Below are positions 12,748-26,000 of a DNA stretch of 64,000 nucleotides, one piece after another. Origin of the DNA: Heloderma charlesbogerti (lineage: Eukaryota > Chordata > Lepidosauria > Squamata > Helodermatidae). The position numbers were made by a program, and so were the translations under genes. The notes beneath the pieces were generated by a model, which had not been told where the DNA came from, did not search any database, and was given only the letters and a program-made list of their open reading frames with translations. The stretch lies in the NCBI GenBank assembly GCA_026122225.1, contig JANEZZ010000983.1:62001-126000 (forward strand), given 5' to 3'. Numbering within the stretch: position 1 is the first letter of the stretch; every line of letters starts with the position of its first letter.

Positions 12748-13759
12748 CCCTTTCTATATATTCCACACGGGGCTGTTAATCCACTGTATCTACTTTCGGT
12801 TTTGTTGCAGAATTGCAATCCAAGCTCTACACAAACAGCTTTTCCTTTCCTGCTTTTCCACTACATAACCTCTAGGTGATGCTGTGGTATAGTGGAATAA
12901 TGTAATTACACTAGGGATGTACAGATTCCCCACCGTCCGTTCCAGTGGGGAATCCGCGGTTCCGCTCCGCGAGGATTCTGCAGAGCCGAGGGCCGCCCCG
13001 TTCTGCCATCCGCATGCCCCAGATTCCCCTGTTTTTTTCCAGCTCCCCAAACTTACGTAAATAATTACGTAAGTACCCCAAAAAATCCTTTCCACATGCC
13101 CACCGTCAGTCTCCATAAGCCTCGGGTCATAAGGAAAATGCATATTTATTTTCGTAAAAAAGGGTAAAGCCCTTCGCGGGGATTCCCCATGTAACTTCCG
13201 GTCACCTGACCACACCTGACCTCACCAGACCTGACCTGACCTGACCTCCACAGACAATAAACTGAAAATATGGAGGATTTCCGTGGAGTTCAAGACTCAG
13301 CCCCAGCGAAAGAAAGCCTAAGGTCACAGAGAAAATGCCTCGTAAAAAGGGTAAAGCTGTTCGCATTCTTCTTCCTCCTTTTCTGATTTACGGATTTCTT
13401 TTCGTAATTATTTTCATAAAATCCGCCATTCAGCAGACAAAAAAAAAGGGTCTGCATGAGCTCCGGTCCAGGTCGACCAGGCTGCTCCATTCCAAGGAGG
13501 ATTCCGTGGACCAGATTTGTCAGAATTCGATCCCATTTAAATTCGTGCGGAATTCTCTGATGTCCCTAAATTACAAGTGGGGAAATGTGTTTTGTTTCGC
13601 TTTCAGAAATAATCCTGCATTTTCCCTGCTCTAAAGAAAATATGGGAAGCAGCTCTTTAAAAACAGAAGTGAAACTGGAGGGTCACAATGTCATCTAAAG
13701 AACCCATTAAAAAAGTGAGGAATGATGAGTGCACAATAAATGTCTCATGTAGAAAAGGT
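12748..13759. mobile_element. DNA element with CTTTTCTACAC-type ends, split by the hAT insertion
   Basis: The outer parts (12748-12911 and 13569-13759) align in reverse orientation with 40905-41252. Shared blocks include GTATCTACTTT, GCTTTTC.ACTACATAACCT, TGCATTTTCCCTGCTCTAAA and the terminal GTAGAAAAG. The hAT at 12912-13568 sits between them. Confidence 0.8.
12912..13568. mobile_element. Non-autonomous hAT-type transposon nested in another DNA element
   Basis: 657 bp, ends TAGGGATGT and (GATG)TCCCTA, 8-bp duplication AATTACAC/AATTACAA (12904-12911 and 13569-13576). It carries a TACGTA palindrome (TTACGTAAATAATTACGTAA, about 13053-13072), like the other two copies, but is otherwise diverged. 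Confidence 0.88.
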
Positions 13760-13879
13760 CACATTCATAAATATCCTTTCTTCATAAAAGAATAACATTG
13801 CATCCTTCTTATAATGATAACCACACTTGCATTTGTGACATCCTATTGGTTAAAGCTCAGTAGCTAAGACAGTAACCCA

Positions 13880-14330
13880 TTTTGCACATAAAAACAACCC
13901 ATGGATTGTTTACACTAACGGTTGTTGAGGCTGAGCAGCAGCGAATGAGCCTGCTGCCTCCCATGCACTTATTGCTTCTGCTTTCAATTAACAACACAGG
14001 AACAGCCCATTCCTGAGTTGTTATCATGATATCTGGACCCGGAAACTCTGGGTGTTTTAGGGGTTTAACAACTCAGAGTTAACCCATGGTTTGTGGTTGG
14101 GTTAACTCTGGGTTGTTAAACCCCTAAACCACCCAGAGTTTCTGGGTTCAGATGACTTAACAACCAAGGAATGGGGCATTCCTGGGTTGTTAATTGAAAG
14201 CAGAAATGATGAACATGCAGGAGTCAGTGTGCATGCTCGATCCTGCTAGATACCAGCAATTCCTGGGTTAAACAGCCCAGGAATTGCCATTACATGCAAA
14301 CCAGGTCAGTGCTTTGGTTCATATGTTTAA
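13880..14330. repeat. Long foldback element with AACTCTGGGTTGTTAA core
   Basis: The central palindrome pairs AACTCTGGGTGTTTTAGGGG with CCCCTAAACCACCCAGAGTT. Outer arms pair CTTTCAATTAACAACACAGG with CCTGGGTTGTTAATTGAAAG and AGCAGAAATG-like flanks. One of the longest hairpins in the window. Confidence 0.8.
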
Positions 14331-15598
14331 AAATCTCCCTGTCAAACTATCTCTTTAGCTGTAGTTGTGGGTGATTATGGGCATCCAGCATGAGGCAGGC
14401 ATACACGGTTACATGCATGGCTTGCCCTACCATTAGGCAGGGTAAGACAGACATCACAGGCAGCTGATTTTAGATGTCATGGGAGGGCAGCAAATTCTTA
14501 TTTAATTCATCTTATTATATTTTTACACCCAGTGAGAGGTACTTCTGGGATTTTCTTTCTCAGATGCCAAAATAATTTGGCCAGGCTTGGGTACTATGAA
14601 CTTTGAGTTGAGGGTGGGGGAAGATGTCATTTGGTGTTCCACCTCAAGCAGCGAAATGTCTTGGGTTGGTCTTGCCAACACTTGATCCCAGGCAGGCCCC
14701 ACTCATGCAATTCCCCCCACCTCTGCTACCCTTGTTGAGGAAAGAAACTGATGAGCAAAGCATCAAGAGGATCCATCACCACTGTTGATGTCCTGGCTCA
14801 TACCATACTGGTATAATATCATACTGCTTCACTCAAACAACTGCAGCAATAGAGCTGCTTCATGTGGGGATTTTAAAATGCAGACATGTGTAATGTTCTA
14901 ATATAATTAATACCACCCATTTCCGCTTTGCCAGGGAAAAATGAGAGTACACAGAGGAAAAAGAGAGTGATTGATGCTGCTATATAAAATATCAAGATAC
15001 ATAAATCATTAGATCAGAGATTCATGACTTAAATAGCTTGAGAGAGCCATTTGTATTGACAAAAGAAACTTCTGGCACCCTTTGCCTCATGAAAACATGC
15101 TGCTTATAAATATCTTTTAAATAGTAAGTGCCCCAGAGCCATCAGTAAGAACTGCTGTTGTAAAAACAGCAAAAACTTCAACATAAGGAGTAACTCGTGT
15201 TTCACACGAATTGTGATTCACCTCACAGATACTGCACTACAGTATCATAAGCAGATATTTCTGGCAACATACTGGATAGGATGTCTAAAGTGCAATCCTA
15301 AGTATGTTTACTTAGTAAGTCTCATTAATTTGGTTCCCCTTTAATTTGTGGCTCTGTGACTGAATGACTGAACAACAACAACAATTTGCAGCAAAGGACA
15401 TGTTTGTTTTCCTGTTCTAAAACTGTATCTGTTCAAAATAAGTTTCTCTTCCAGTTGTTAAAGGACTATGAGCATGGGTCCACTCTCCCCCAAATTTTTG
15501 TGTCCTAATGAAAATAAGCAGTTTATATATTTGCCTTAGTGCTGGCTCAATTAAAACTGAAAGTTGTTGATGCTCCTATGCTTGGTTGTCATTTGGAT
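14331..15598. other. Gene-free stretch
   Basis: No exon recognised. A small BovB tail remnant (GACTGAACAACAACAACAA) lies at about 15363-15386. Confidence 0.5.
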
Positions 15599-16173
15599 TA
15601 GGGATGTTAGAGAATTCTGCCACGGATCCCAGGGAGGCCGAATTCCAGTGAATTTGGCCCCCTGGAATCCGTGGCGGAACGGAGCAACCCGCCCCACCAC
15701 CCCGCGAAAGCCCCGCGAAAGGGAGCCTACCTGGCTGCGGCTCCGGCGGCAGCTCCAGCAACTCTAGCCTCTGCTGGGCTGCAGCCGCAAATGGCGGCCG
15801 CTATGCCAGCCGCCATTTGCGTCCCCTGGCAAGCCGTGATAGGCTACGTAAGTATCTATGTAGCCTATTACGGCTCAGAGCAGGGATGCAAATGGCGTAG
15901 CAGCCGCCATTTGCATCCCCGCTTTTGCCGTGATAGGCTACGTAACTATTTACGTAGCCTATCACGGCACAGTGAAGGGATGCAAATGGTGGCTGCTATG
16001 CTGGCCGCCATTTGCGTCCGCAGACCTGCTGTGTGGATGCACCCGGCCGGCGGCTCTGTGGAGTTGCTGCAGAGCGGAGCCGGCCGGGGTAGGATTTCGG
16101 GGGAGGGACAGAGCGCCTCCCCCCCACTGCAGATGTCCCTGGACGAAACCAGTAAGTGTTTTGTACATCCCTA
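15599..16173. mobile_element. Non-autonomous hAT-type transposon
   Basis: 575 bp, ends TAGGGATGT and ACATCCCTA, perfect 8-bp duplication ATTTGGAT (15591-15598 and 16174-16181). GC-rich interior with two near-palindromes, GTGATAGGCTACGTA paired with its complement (about 15836-15876 and 15928-15966). The open frames over it are non-coding by-products of its GC content. Confidence 0.93.
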
Positions 16174-16181
16174 ATTTGGAT

Positions 16182-16981
16182 CTAAGTGATGTTACCTAAC
16201 GTATGTTCTCCGCTAATGATACCTGTTCCTGTATTAATTATTTAAAAACCATCATCATGTTTATATTTGCCTAGTCTGAATTTATGTCAACGACTACTTG
16301 AAACATTGTTATGGCTTTTGTCTGAAACAAAAATAAACTTAACTTGAACAATATAACTTTGCAGATAATTGTAAGTGTGTTTTAGGATTGCTCTAACAGA
16401 AGACGTCCATTCAGGGTGCTAATAGGCTGACCTTACGAAGCCACTTCTCTGAACAGGACATGAGAGAGAACTTCTCCTTACCAGCTTGAAACACTGCCTT
16501 CCAGGTGAGAAATGGGATTTTGCACAGTGATTTTGACCGGCCAGAACCATTCCAAAGCAAAATCACTTGGAAAAGTGCTGGACAGGCCAAAAGAAGTGCA
16601 AGAATCCCACTTTGCCTTGCTGGCTGAAATTGTTGGCCAACCCTGGTATATGTGCTTTGTCTTCTGAGATATTAACTCATAATTAACTCTGTCAAAAAAA
16701 ACCCCACACCATTCATGAAGCTGCTCCTTATACATAAATTGCACTCTAAAATGGCTCTAAGTTGAACCTTATATAAGCAACTGGTTTTACAATATATATA
16801 TTCTTTTTTTCTGTGGTTGTACCTGCCCAGTATCCTTGCATAGGATCCATCCCAGACAAACTTTAATATTACAATATTGTTAAATATATTTAAAAATGTT
16901 AGTAGAGAAAATCAGCTAATTTCACATTAAGCAAGAATGCATTAATGTGTAATGCATTTGGGGGATGATTTGTGTATGTAC
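16182..16981. other. Region downstream of CNB exon 7 (minus strand)
   Basis: No continuation of the CNB protein was recognised. An open frame ending at a GTAAGG donor (16482) is present but does not resemble the family. Confidence 0.4.
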
Positions 16982-17065
16982 CTCCTTGTCTATCACAGCA
17001 AGTTCTGTATCAGTTTTACATATAACCGAAGCAAGACGTCTTGTGTTAGTCAACAGGCAGGTTTC
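16982..17065 (-). CDS. CNB gene coding exon 7, phosphate-binding cassette
   Basis: 84 nt, phase 0 to 0, acceptor TTTTCTTTTCTTCAAG, donor GTACAT. It begins with the cassette Glu and encodes ETCLLTNTRRLASV, then TELAVIDKE. The Glu and the second Arg of TRR match the ligand-binding residues of PKA-type cassettes. No continuation exon was recognised at lower coordinates. Confidence 0.85.
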
Positions 17066-20000
17066 CTTGAAGAAAAGAAAAAGAGTAGTTTCAAGTTTAC
17101 CTTTTTATAGGACTGCAGAGCAGTAGGTACAAGAATTTAATAATATAATAAATTATAACTGATAATTTTTTATACGAAAAACAAATACATTAGGGGTGCA
17201 ATCCTATCAAGATAGGCGGCCGCCTCTGAAGTCAGAGGCGACCGCCTATCCAAAGCAAGGCAGGAGAGGCACAGAGGGGAGATCGTTCCCTCTGCGCCTC
17301 TCCTGCCTTGCTATTTTCACTAGACAGCTGTTTTCGGCTGTCTAGCGGTGGCGGCGGGGGGGCGACCGGGAGAGGAAGCTGCCGTTCGATGCATTGGATG
17401 TGCAGCTCTGCTCTCCCTGCCCCGGAACGCCCCCCAGCCCCGCCCCTTTTCAGTCGCTTCATGCTCCTCTTGCGAGCGCGGAGGACGGGGCTACTCCGTG
17501 CTGCGTCTGAGCCAGCGCAGATGAGGGGGGAGGTTGGATTTCCAGGAACCGACCTCGGAGCGCAGGCAACATCTAGTAGCCATAGGATTGTTCCCTAGTA
17601 GCATGTTAGCTGGTTGCACAACTTCATACATTTCTTTCTATATAGTCAATTATATTTAACTTAAAACAAACTTATAACAACAACAACAACTGTATTTTAG
17701 AACTGGGCTTATTTCTAAATAGGCATGTATATGATTGCAGTGAAAATTACCTAATTAGAATTTTATTTCAAAAAAATTATTTGAGTGCTTCTGTCATGTT
17801 TTTCAAATCTCTACACTGAAAAGCGGTGTTTCCCACAAGTTATATGAAGAAAAAAATAGTTACCCCCAAGAAATCTCCCTCTTCTACTTCACATAATGTT
17901 TCAGGGGTGAACATCTTGGTTTTTAAATTTGCATCAGCCATGATGACTTTTAATTTTCCAGACAACACTAAATAACATTCAGTTGCCACATGTCCTTGCT
18001 TTATAATAATTGTTCGAGCTTCATACCTGTAGAAACAATTTGAATTATATAAACATAAATGCAGTAATGACTGCTATAAGTAAAATAAAGAGATGTAACT
18101 GCAGCTATCTGAGAGCAAGTAGTTTGGCAACCAAATTTTTTTAGAAAGATGTCAATATCAATAACTATTTAAAAAATAATTACTATCCTAATGGTGGCTC
18201 TTCCTACCCATACAAATGTTTTACTGTACAATCCCATACATGTCAACTTAGTTTTTGTTTTAGTTTTGTTTCAAACTGTTGCATTCTATTGTATTTATGG
18301 TTTTATTATAAATCATCTCAAGCATTCATTGAAGAGGGCAAAAGAACCAGAAATATATGAAGTAAATAAATATTCTGGTGTTTTTTTAATTAACTGGAAA
18401 TAACTGTTTTTTGCAATTTAGGGAACAATCCTAGGGGAAGTTCCCTCAATGATCGTAAGCCCCTGAATTCAGGGGCTTACGGTCATTCTATGCAGAGTGA
18501 GAGGAATGCAATCTTCCTGCCCTGCCTGGGGCAGTGCGGAGGGAGAGGGAGGAGGCTAGAGGAGGCTCTAGGTGACTAGAGGATTCTTTGTAAGCCAGCC
18601 GCCCTCATCTCCTCCCCACCTCACCCACAGAAACTGCCCCCTCGCTCTCTAGAGGCAGCTACCAGTCCTTTCCACACAAGCTGCAAGGAGGACGAGGCAG
18701 GGAGCTCTGATTCTCAGCTCCGAGATCTCAGCACTGTCTATGACGTTGGTGCTGGGAATCCTAACAATCCTATGGCCCCCCAGACTCTCTCTAGGGGCCA
18801 TAGGATTGCACCCTTAGGCCACAATCCTTTACACACATACCTGTCAGTAAGACCCATTGCATTCAACTGGACTTACTTCTGAGTGAACATACATATATGA
18901 TTGCACTGTAAGTCGATGACACAGCCTGGGAGATCACTCATGGAATTCATCCACTGCTTTGCTGGATATCTGAATTTAGGCAAGTCACTTCCATTTGTGC
19001 AACTGTACAAATGTAGTGCTGCAAGAATGGTAGAGGCAGCTTCACTACTTTGTAAACAAGTACTTCCATTTGAGGTAAACTCTCAGGCCTGGTCCGCACA
19101 TAACGACAACCCGGAGTATAGGTTGTTGTTGAATCGTGGGTTGTCATTATGTGTGAAATCTGTGCTATGGTTTAACTATGGGTTGTTAACCATGACCAAC
19201 CCAAGAAGAGAACCCATGGTTTGTTGCTGGGTTGTGAACTCTGGGTTGTTCATGGTTAAAAACACATAGTTAAACCATAGCACAAGGTTTGCAAGTAACA
19301 ACAACCCATGATTCAACAACAAACCATACTCAACCTGTACTTTGGGTTGTTGTTACAACTGAGCCAAATCTATATAAAAGTTGTGCAGTTATTCACTGGT
19401 ATAGCTTGAATCAACCCTATTTGCTAACACTTATGAGGTCATCACTCTCACCCCATTCCTGGAACAGTTTGCAACGCTTTTAAAAGAATACGCATTTTTA
19501 AAAATAAACTAAAGGCTGAACAGATAAACTTGCATGCAGTGCTTGAATCAATTAATTTATTTAAAGGGCATGCAACCCATCTGAGGCATCAGATGAGTGG
19601 CAAAGCTGACCAGTATTTGATTACTAATATGTGTGTCTGTCATGCAAACTGCAAAAACAGGCTCACACCATGGATAAAGAACCTGCAGTGACTTCTCTTT
19701 TTGTATAGTATGCCTTCATCTTGACATTTTCTCATCTTCAAAACGAGGATTACATCATATTCCTTCAAAGAAGTGTGGTAAGAACTTAAAAATCCTTGAT
19801 TTCCATTTTACAGGAAGGGCCATATAGTATAAAGGAGGAAAAATGCAGTACAGTTTTAATGCATCTTTGTAGATTACTCCTTGAGGGCAGCAGCACCTAT
19901 ATTATTATTTTTCTCTTAGTCACCAAAGGTCCAGAAGCTCTCCATTAGAAGACGGCTGTTGAAATTACGGAATACCAAATAAGTATTGTGTAGCTTCCAT

Positions 20001-23000
20001 TTGTCAATATTTTATTTTAATGGGGAAGGGCATATCTGATGTATTATAAATATTTAATCAAAAGGATTTCAGCCTTGTTGAAAAATGTTCACCTCCTGAC
20101 CCAGCTTTCAGAAGGAACCTTATGGAATGGATCCCATCCTCAATATACATGTAGCGCCCAGGCTTCTTACTCACTTTTGGTAGATGAAAGCTTGGCACAA
20201 CTGGAGTTGTGTTTTGCTAGGCAAGCACTGAAAGGCTCTGTTTGTCTTCAAGCATGCTTGTATCTGTGGAAAAGAGCGTGTTTTATATTTAATATTGGGA
20301 TCATGGACAGGGCTGGATTAACTGTTATGCTATGCACTCCATGGTAGGAACTTCATTTCAGGAATATTCCGAGCCCCTTTGCTCTATTAAGAACATTATT
20401 TCCTCATCCAGAAGATAGCTCAATAATTTGTGTGGCGTATGGTAGGGTTCACACTCTCCCTCCCTTCCCTGTAGCTTAAAGGGATATTGCAATGCTTGTT
20501 TATTTATGGATTAATAAACTTTTTTACTCTTCTCTCATCAAACAAAAAGGAGCATAGACCTGGATGCATATGCCTAACTGGAGAGAGTTGGGAGCAAAAA
20601 CCTAACTAGACAGAAACCAAAATTAAGATAAAAAGAAGATGAAACTCAGTCTCTGACCAAAAACAACAAGGAGTCTTGTGGCATCTTAAATAACTAACAA
20701 ATTATTTTGGCATAAGCGTCCACTTCATCATATACATGGAACATAATGGAAAGTTTGGCTGGGGGGGCGGGGTTACACAGTTCATATGGTACGTGCGTGC
20801 GTGTGCTGGGGGGGGGGTGGAATTGTAAACCATGAGGTAAGATGGAAATTCAGTGCAGAAAGTCCTGATAGTGACAATCACATTATTAACAACAGCTGCA
20901 CTACAAATGACCACTGTTAATAATGTGACTGTCGCTATCAGTACTTTCTGCACTGAACTTTCTTCTGGTAACTACTTATCCCAGCAAATAGTTGATAGCT
21001 AAATTACAAGACTGAACCTGAACACTGGTTATTTTTGCTTGTTTGTTTCTCAAGGAAAAACTCACAGAAGCGACATGCATCATAGATGATTAATGACAGC
21101 TATAAACACAACAAGGAACTAAACAGCAGCAGCCAGGAGCCTCCAAGTAGGAAGAACACCAGATGTGCCTCCACAATCAGAGTTGGCTGCAGTGACACAA
21201 AATGTTGCCCTAATGCAACTAAAGCAACATTTTAAGCAGCTTGGCCTCACCTGCCACTGAAAATCCCTGACATGTTCTTAGCAGATCTAATTAGACAGAT
21301 AAACGATACAGAAAGTTAGACCTTTTCTAGGGCTCACACGGTAGCTCATACATCACAGGTGACATGTGCGGAAAATACATGTGAAAACGGAATCTTCTAG
21401 AGCAGTTTTCTTAGCAGAAGCATCTGAATAGCCTCCTTTATAAGAAGAAACTCCAATTTTGGAATTATACTTTCTTTAAATTGATTTCTAGGGAAAGTTA
21501 GTAATGGAAAGAATCCAAATAACTGCATTAGCAGAAGCAACCATCAATTGATGGCTGTTTTACTTTGTTAATATTGCTAATGGTTTCAAGAAATACTGAT
21601 TTATATAGCACATGTTTACTGAGTCAAATAAATCTCTGGCATATGCTTTGATACAAAAGAATTCCTTAGCTTGTTGGTTACTGCAATAATATACAAAGCA
21701 ACACCTCATGATGCAATGTTAAGAAAAAAGTTTTGTCAATATTTGTCAGATGGTTTACAATGACACTCGTGTTTACAAAAAAGCTTTTTAAACTGAAACA
21801 CTTAAACAAAAAAATCTATGAGCTCTAAAAGCCTGTTTATTTTACAGATAGCTAACAAAGTGAAGTAAATGTTTCTTTATACATTAAAATATGAGGGCGA
21901 TTATGCAGTTTACTTAAGGATGAAGAGGTAAAGTATCACCTTTGCAATAGGTAACTATAGAAACAGAGGGAATAAAGACAATGGGGAAATATCTGGTCCT
22001 ATAGAAATACCCAGGTGTGTTCTACTATTATCTATAGCTGCTTACATCACACAAACACCCTTTGTTACAGAGAGCATTGACTAAAGGCTGCTTATGATAA
22101 ACAGCATCTCTTACCTTTCCCCCCAAAAGCAAGTTCCAATGCTTCTAGTACAAGAATGTGATCAAAACAGGTTCTGTGCCTGGAACCCAAATCCTGAACA
22201 TATTACTTTGGCAGCCAGTCCTGCTGATTTTAGGTTTGGAATATATAGCTGTGTTCTTAACCACATTTACTTAACCATAAGAGCCGTTTTTGAACTATGA
22301 CCCTACTGGGCTATATTTTTCATCCTTATCATCTTTATTTAGGGAATTAGCCTCTCCAAGGTTTTTTGTTAGTTTTTTTTAAAAATACAAATGCCCTACC
22401 CAGCAGATAGCTTTTCAAGTATAGATCACTTGCTGGATATGCTTTACACATACAAAACATAAAAACTTTAGCACTGAGATCCTCCTTGGATCCACATGTG
22501 CATCCCATAATAAATAACGAGCACTATCAGAACTTTTGTATTTTAAAATGGCTATTGTCTATCTTGGGATTTGGGGACAAAATGAAATAGGACTTTTAAA
22601 ACATGTAAGTAAGTATAATCCATGAGAGACAGATGTTGAATGATGCTGAAAATAGTCTGAAGGACTGCTGCGAAATATTTGTGTACGAGCAAGAATCGTT
22701 ATAACATATACCTTCTCATATTATTGCTTTGAATCACATAATGATCATATGAAGTATTTTTTTCTTACCTGCAGGATGTCTTGCTGCCTTCTCTGTTTTG
22801 AACAAATATGTAACAGATGCTTAAGCTTTTCAAAACTGTAGTTTTGCTACACAAAGGAAATATAAACATTATCTAGTGCCTTCATCATTGACTGTAGTAT
22901 AGCTATTCCCCTTGATACTCGGGATACCTCATACAATATAAAGGTGTGCACCGCAGTCATGGGTACCTCTTTCACCTCTGTATTTATCTTGGAGTGACTA

Positions 23001-26000
23001 TTTTCTAGAAACAGGTTACTGTATACTTTAGAGATGTAGTTCTTCAAGAACATGTTCTCTCTCTCTCTCTCTGCATGTTTTCTTGGAAGCAAATCCCATT
23101 TTATTTAATAGAGACTATTTCCCAGTAAGCACAGAAAGGACTGAAGCCATAGGCTACAATCCAGTGCATTTTTACTTGGGTATAAATAGAACTGAACAGA
23201 GTAGGAGTTAAGTCCAAGTAAACATGCGTATGATTAACCTACTGGATGTTTCAATCTGTTGCAGCAAAACAACAGAGTCCTGTCGCACCTTTTCATAGCT
23301 TGAGCTTTCATGGATAAGAGTTCACTTCACCAGATGCATGAAAAGCAACAGAAAATAGAGATTTTCTATCTCACCACAAGTACTAATTAACATAGCAAAT
23401 GTAGGATGACTGTGTTATCACCAATTTCTGCTGTTGTGAACGGATATTATGTTTTTAACTAAATTGCTTCAGACTGTATGTTTTACATTCTGTTGTCATT
23501 TGACACCATGTTTACATTTTTCATCCTCACCTGCGTATATATACTATTTAACTTATGAGTAACTCTATTACAAAACTGTTCTTAGACCAAACAATAAGTA
23601 AAAAATTAAAAACATAAAACAGTATGTGTGTATATATAATCAAACTGAACACTAAAATCAACAAGTCAAAAGCAGCATAAACAACTATACTCATATCAAT
23701 AAATGCGATTTATTGTATCGTATCTTTTGACTGTGTTTGAATTATTACCAAGGCCTTTGGCCATAAGCAATAAATGTTTGACAGTAAATACAGCTCAGCA
23801 AACACAAGAGCTTACCCACATTAAGGGCACAGTCCTATGTATGTTTATACAGAAAAAGTCATACAACTCCCAGGCTCCCTCCAGCCAGCCATGCTGGCTG
23901 GGGTATCCTGGAAATTGTAGGACTTTTTTCTGTATAAACATGCATAAGATTGCACCCTAAGATAATAAAACCTTTAAAAGTCTGGAACAATTAAAAAGAA
24001 CTACTTGTCTGATGCTGAAAAGGCATCAACATAGGTGCCAGAGGAACCTCACTGGAGGGTCACAATGGAGAAGGCTGCCCTTCTCATGACTCCCTGGAAA
24101 AGACCCCAATGCTGGGAAAGATTGAAGGCAAAAGGAGAAGGGGGTGGAAGAGGATGAGATGGCTAGATAGCATCACCAATGCAATGAACATGAACTTGAG
24201 CACACTCTGGGAGAGTGTAGAGGACAGGAAGGCCTGGCGTGCTACGGTCCGTGGGGTCATGAAGTCGGACACGACTGAACAACAACAACCCTTCTCATGT
24301 AGTCACTCTTGAAATGTCCAACCAAAAAGGGTGCTCAAGGTGGCTTCTGATGCATCTGATGAAGTGAACTTTAGTCCACAAAAGCTTATGTCATCATAAA
24401 TTAGTTTGTCTTTAAAATGCTACAGGTTTTATTTATGCATAGAATTGGGCTTAGATTCAGGGACGGCATTGTTAAAATAACAAGTCTGGTAATAACACAA
24501 TTGTTTTGTAATTTGAATAAGATCTTCTGCTAATTAATGACTTGGATCTAGAGAACTGCAAGCAGAGTTGCAAACTCATGCATCAGGGCTTTCTCATCCC
24601 CTCCTTCCTAGTGCAGCCCCTTGTATTCCCAGAAACACCATTCCTGAGGGTCAGGAGACAGAGCACTCTAGAATGCGGCATGAGGAAGGGCAGGGCTACA
24701 GCTGCAGACACCTCACTTTACAGGGGCAGGAAGTACTCTCTGCTTGTGCAAAGAGTGCTCTGGATACAAGTCATAATTAGCTTATCGGGAGCACATCCAA
24801 GTGTATGTGCATCTACAAAATGCTGATCACCTTGTTCCCAAACAAAAAGAGGGTGTGCTTAAATTCTCCCACTAATGTATCCATCACCTTCTGGATGAAA
24901 ATCAGAATAATCAAAGAAAACTCTGTGAGCCTTCAGGCCAAAGAGTGGGCTGGAAATTTTCTAAATAAAGAAATGAACTGTGACTCGCCAAAAGCCATAT
25001 TTTCACTTTTTAAAAATGCATTAGCATTATTACACCTCACATGTGAATGCTGGCCATTAATATAGCAGTTTTATAGTGTGATCGTGTGATTTGCTATGCC
25101 TGAAAAATAAGTGCTTAGGATGGGATATGCCAACTATCACTAGATATGACATTACAAAATGTTATGTTCTGTACAAATGCTTACAACTGAGAAACTATCC
25201 TCTAAATAGCCCTTCAGGACTTGGCACTTTTACCTCAATTCTGCAGATAGTGAGGCTGAGAGTTCATGGCTCGCCACTCAATCCATGACAGAACACAGAA
25301 CTGAAACCCTACTTTCTGGTTCCACATTCAACACTCAGAGGCTAGTGACTGTGAGACATGCTTGCTGCCAAACTTGGAGATGCATTTAACTTACAACCAT
25401 TTAAATGAGAAAGCATAGTAGCTGTTCTCAAGTGTATAGGTTTCTGGGAGATTTATGCGAGAGAGACCACAGTTCAATGTTGTTCTTTCCCAACTGTACA
25501 CAGCATAGGAATAATTATTTTATTTGAACAATTTGTGTACATCAAACATAATTCTTAATAATGAAATAATTATGTATGGTTATACAATGTGCCACATTTC
25601 AATGCAAAATATATTCTGCACCACAACTCTACTCTGAATGGCCCAGTAATAATAGTAGCATTTATTTCATCTGTAGAGAGATAGCGCATTTCAGGTTTTC
25701 CAACAATTCACATACACGATCTCACAACTTGTAGGATTGGCCAATATTACTTTCTTCATGTTACAAATGGGAAACTGAGGCTGCATAAGGCCAGCACCCT
25801 GGCTTTTAGAGATTAAAGATTCATGACGCATCAGAAATACTCACAACCTGTTGTTTAGAATAATCACTGACGTTGAACAAGAGATCACTTCTGAAGTTCA
25901 TCTGCCTCTTCAGGTGAAATGTTGCCCATTGTACTGCTGGACTCCTTTCAATATATCTACACAAGAAAAGTGTGCCATAATGAGCTATTCTGAATATACA

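Noticed and set aside
15671..16174. 167-residue open frame
   Set aside because: It lies wholly inside a hAT-type element with a perfect 8-bp duplication. It is a GC-driven frame with no family resemblance.
16482..16744. Minus-strand open frame ending at a GTAAGG donor just downstream of CNB exon 7
   Set aside because: The encoded sequence (PVKITVQNPISHLEGSVSSW) does not match CNBD-type proteins, and the best polypyrimidine acceptor does not agree in phase with exon 7.
1..16981. Neuromedin U (NMU), expected on the minus strand by synteny with human 4q12
   Set aside because: No coding match to the conserved C-terminal peptide (FLFRPRN) was found in any frame I read. NMU probably lies outside the window.
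20741..20830. Alternating GT/GC and G-run sequence (GTACGTGCGTGCGTGTGC with poly-G)
   Set aside because: It looks like ordinary low-complexity DNA. A Z-DNA or G-quadruplex role cannot be judged without computation.
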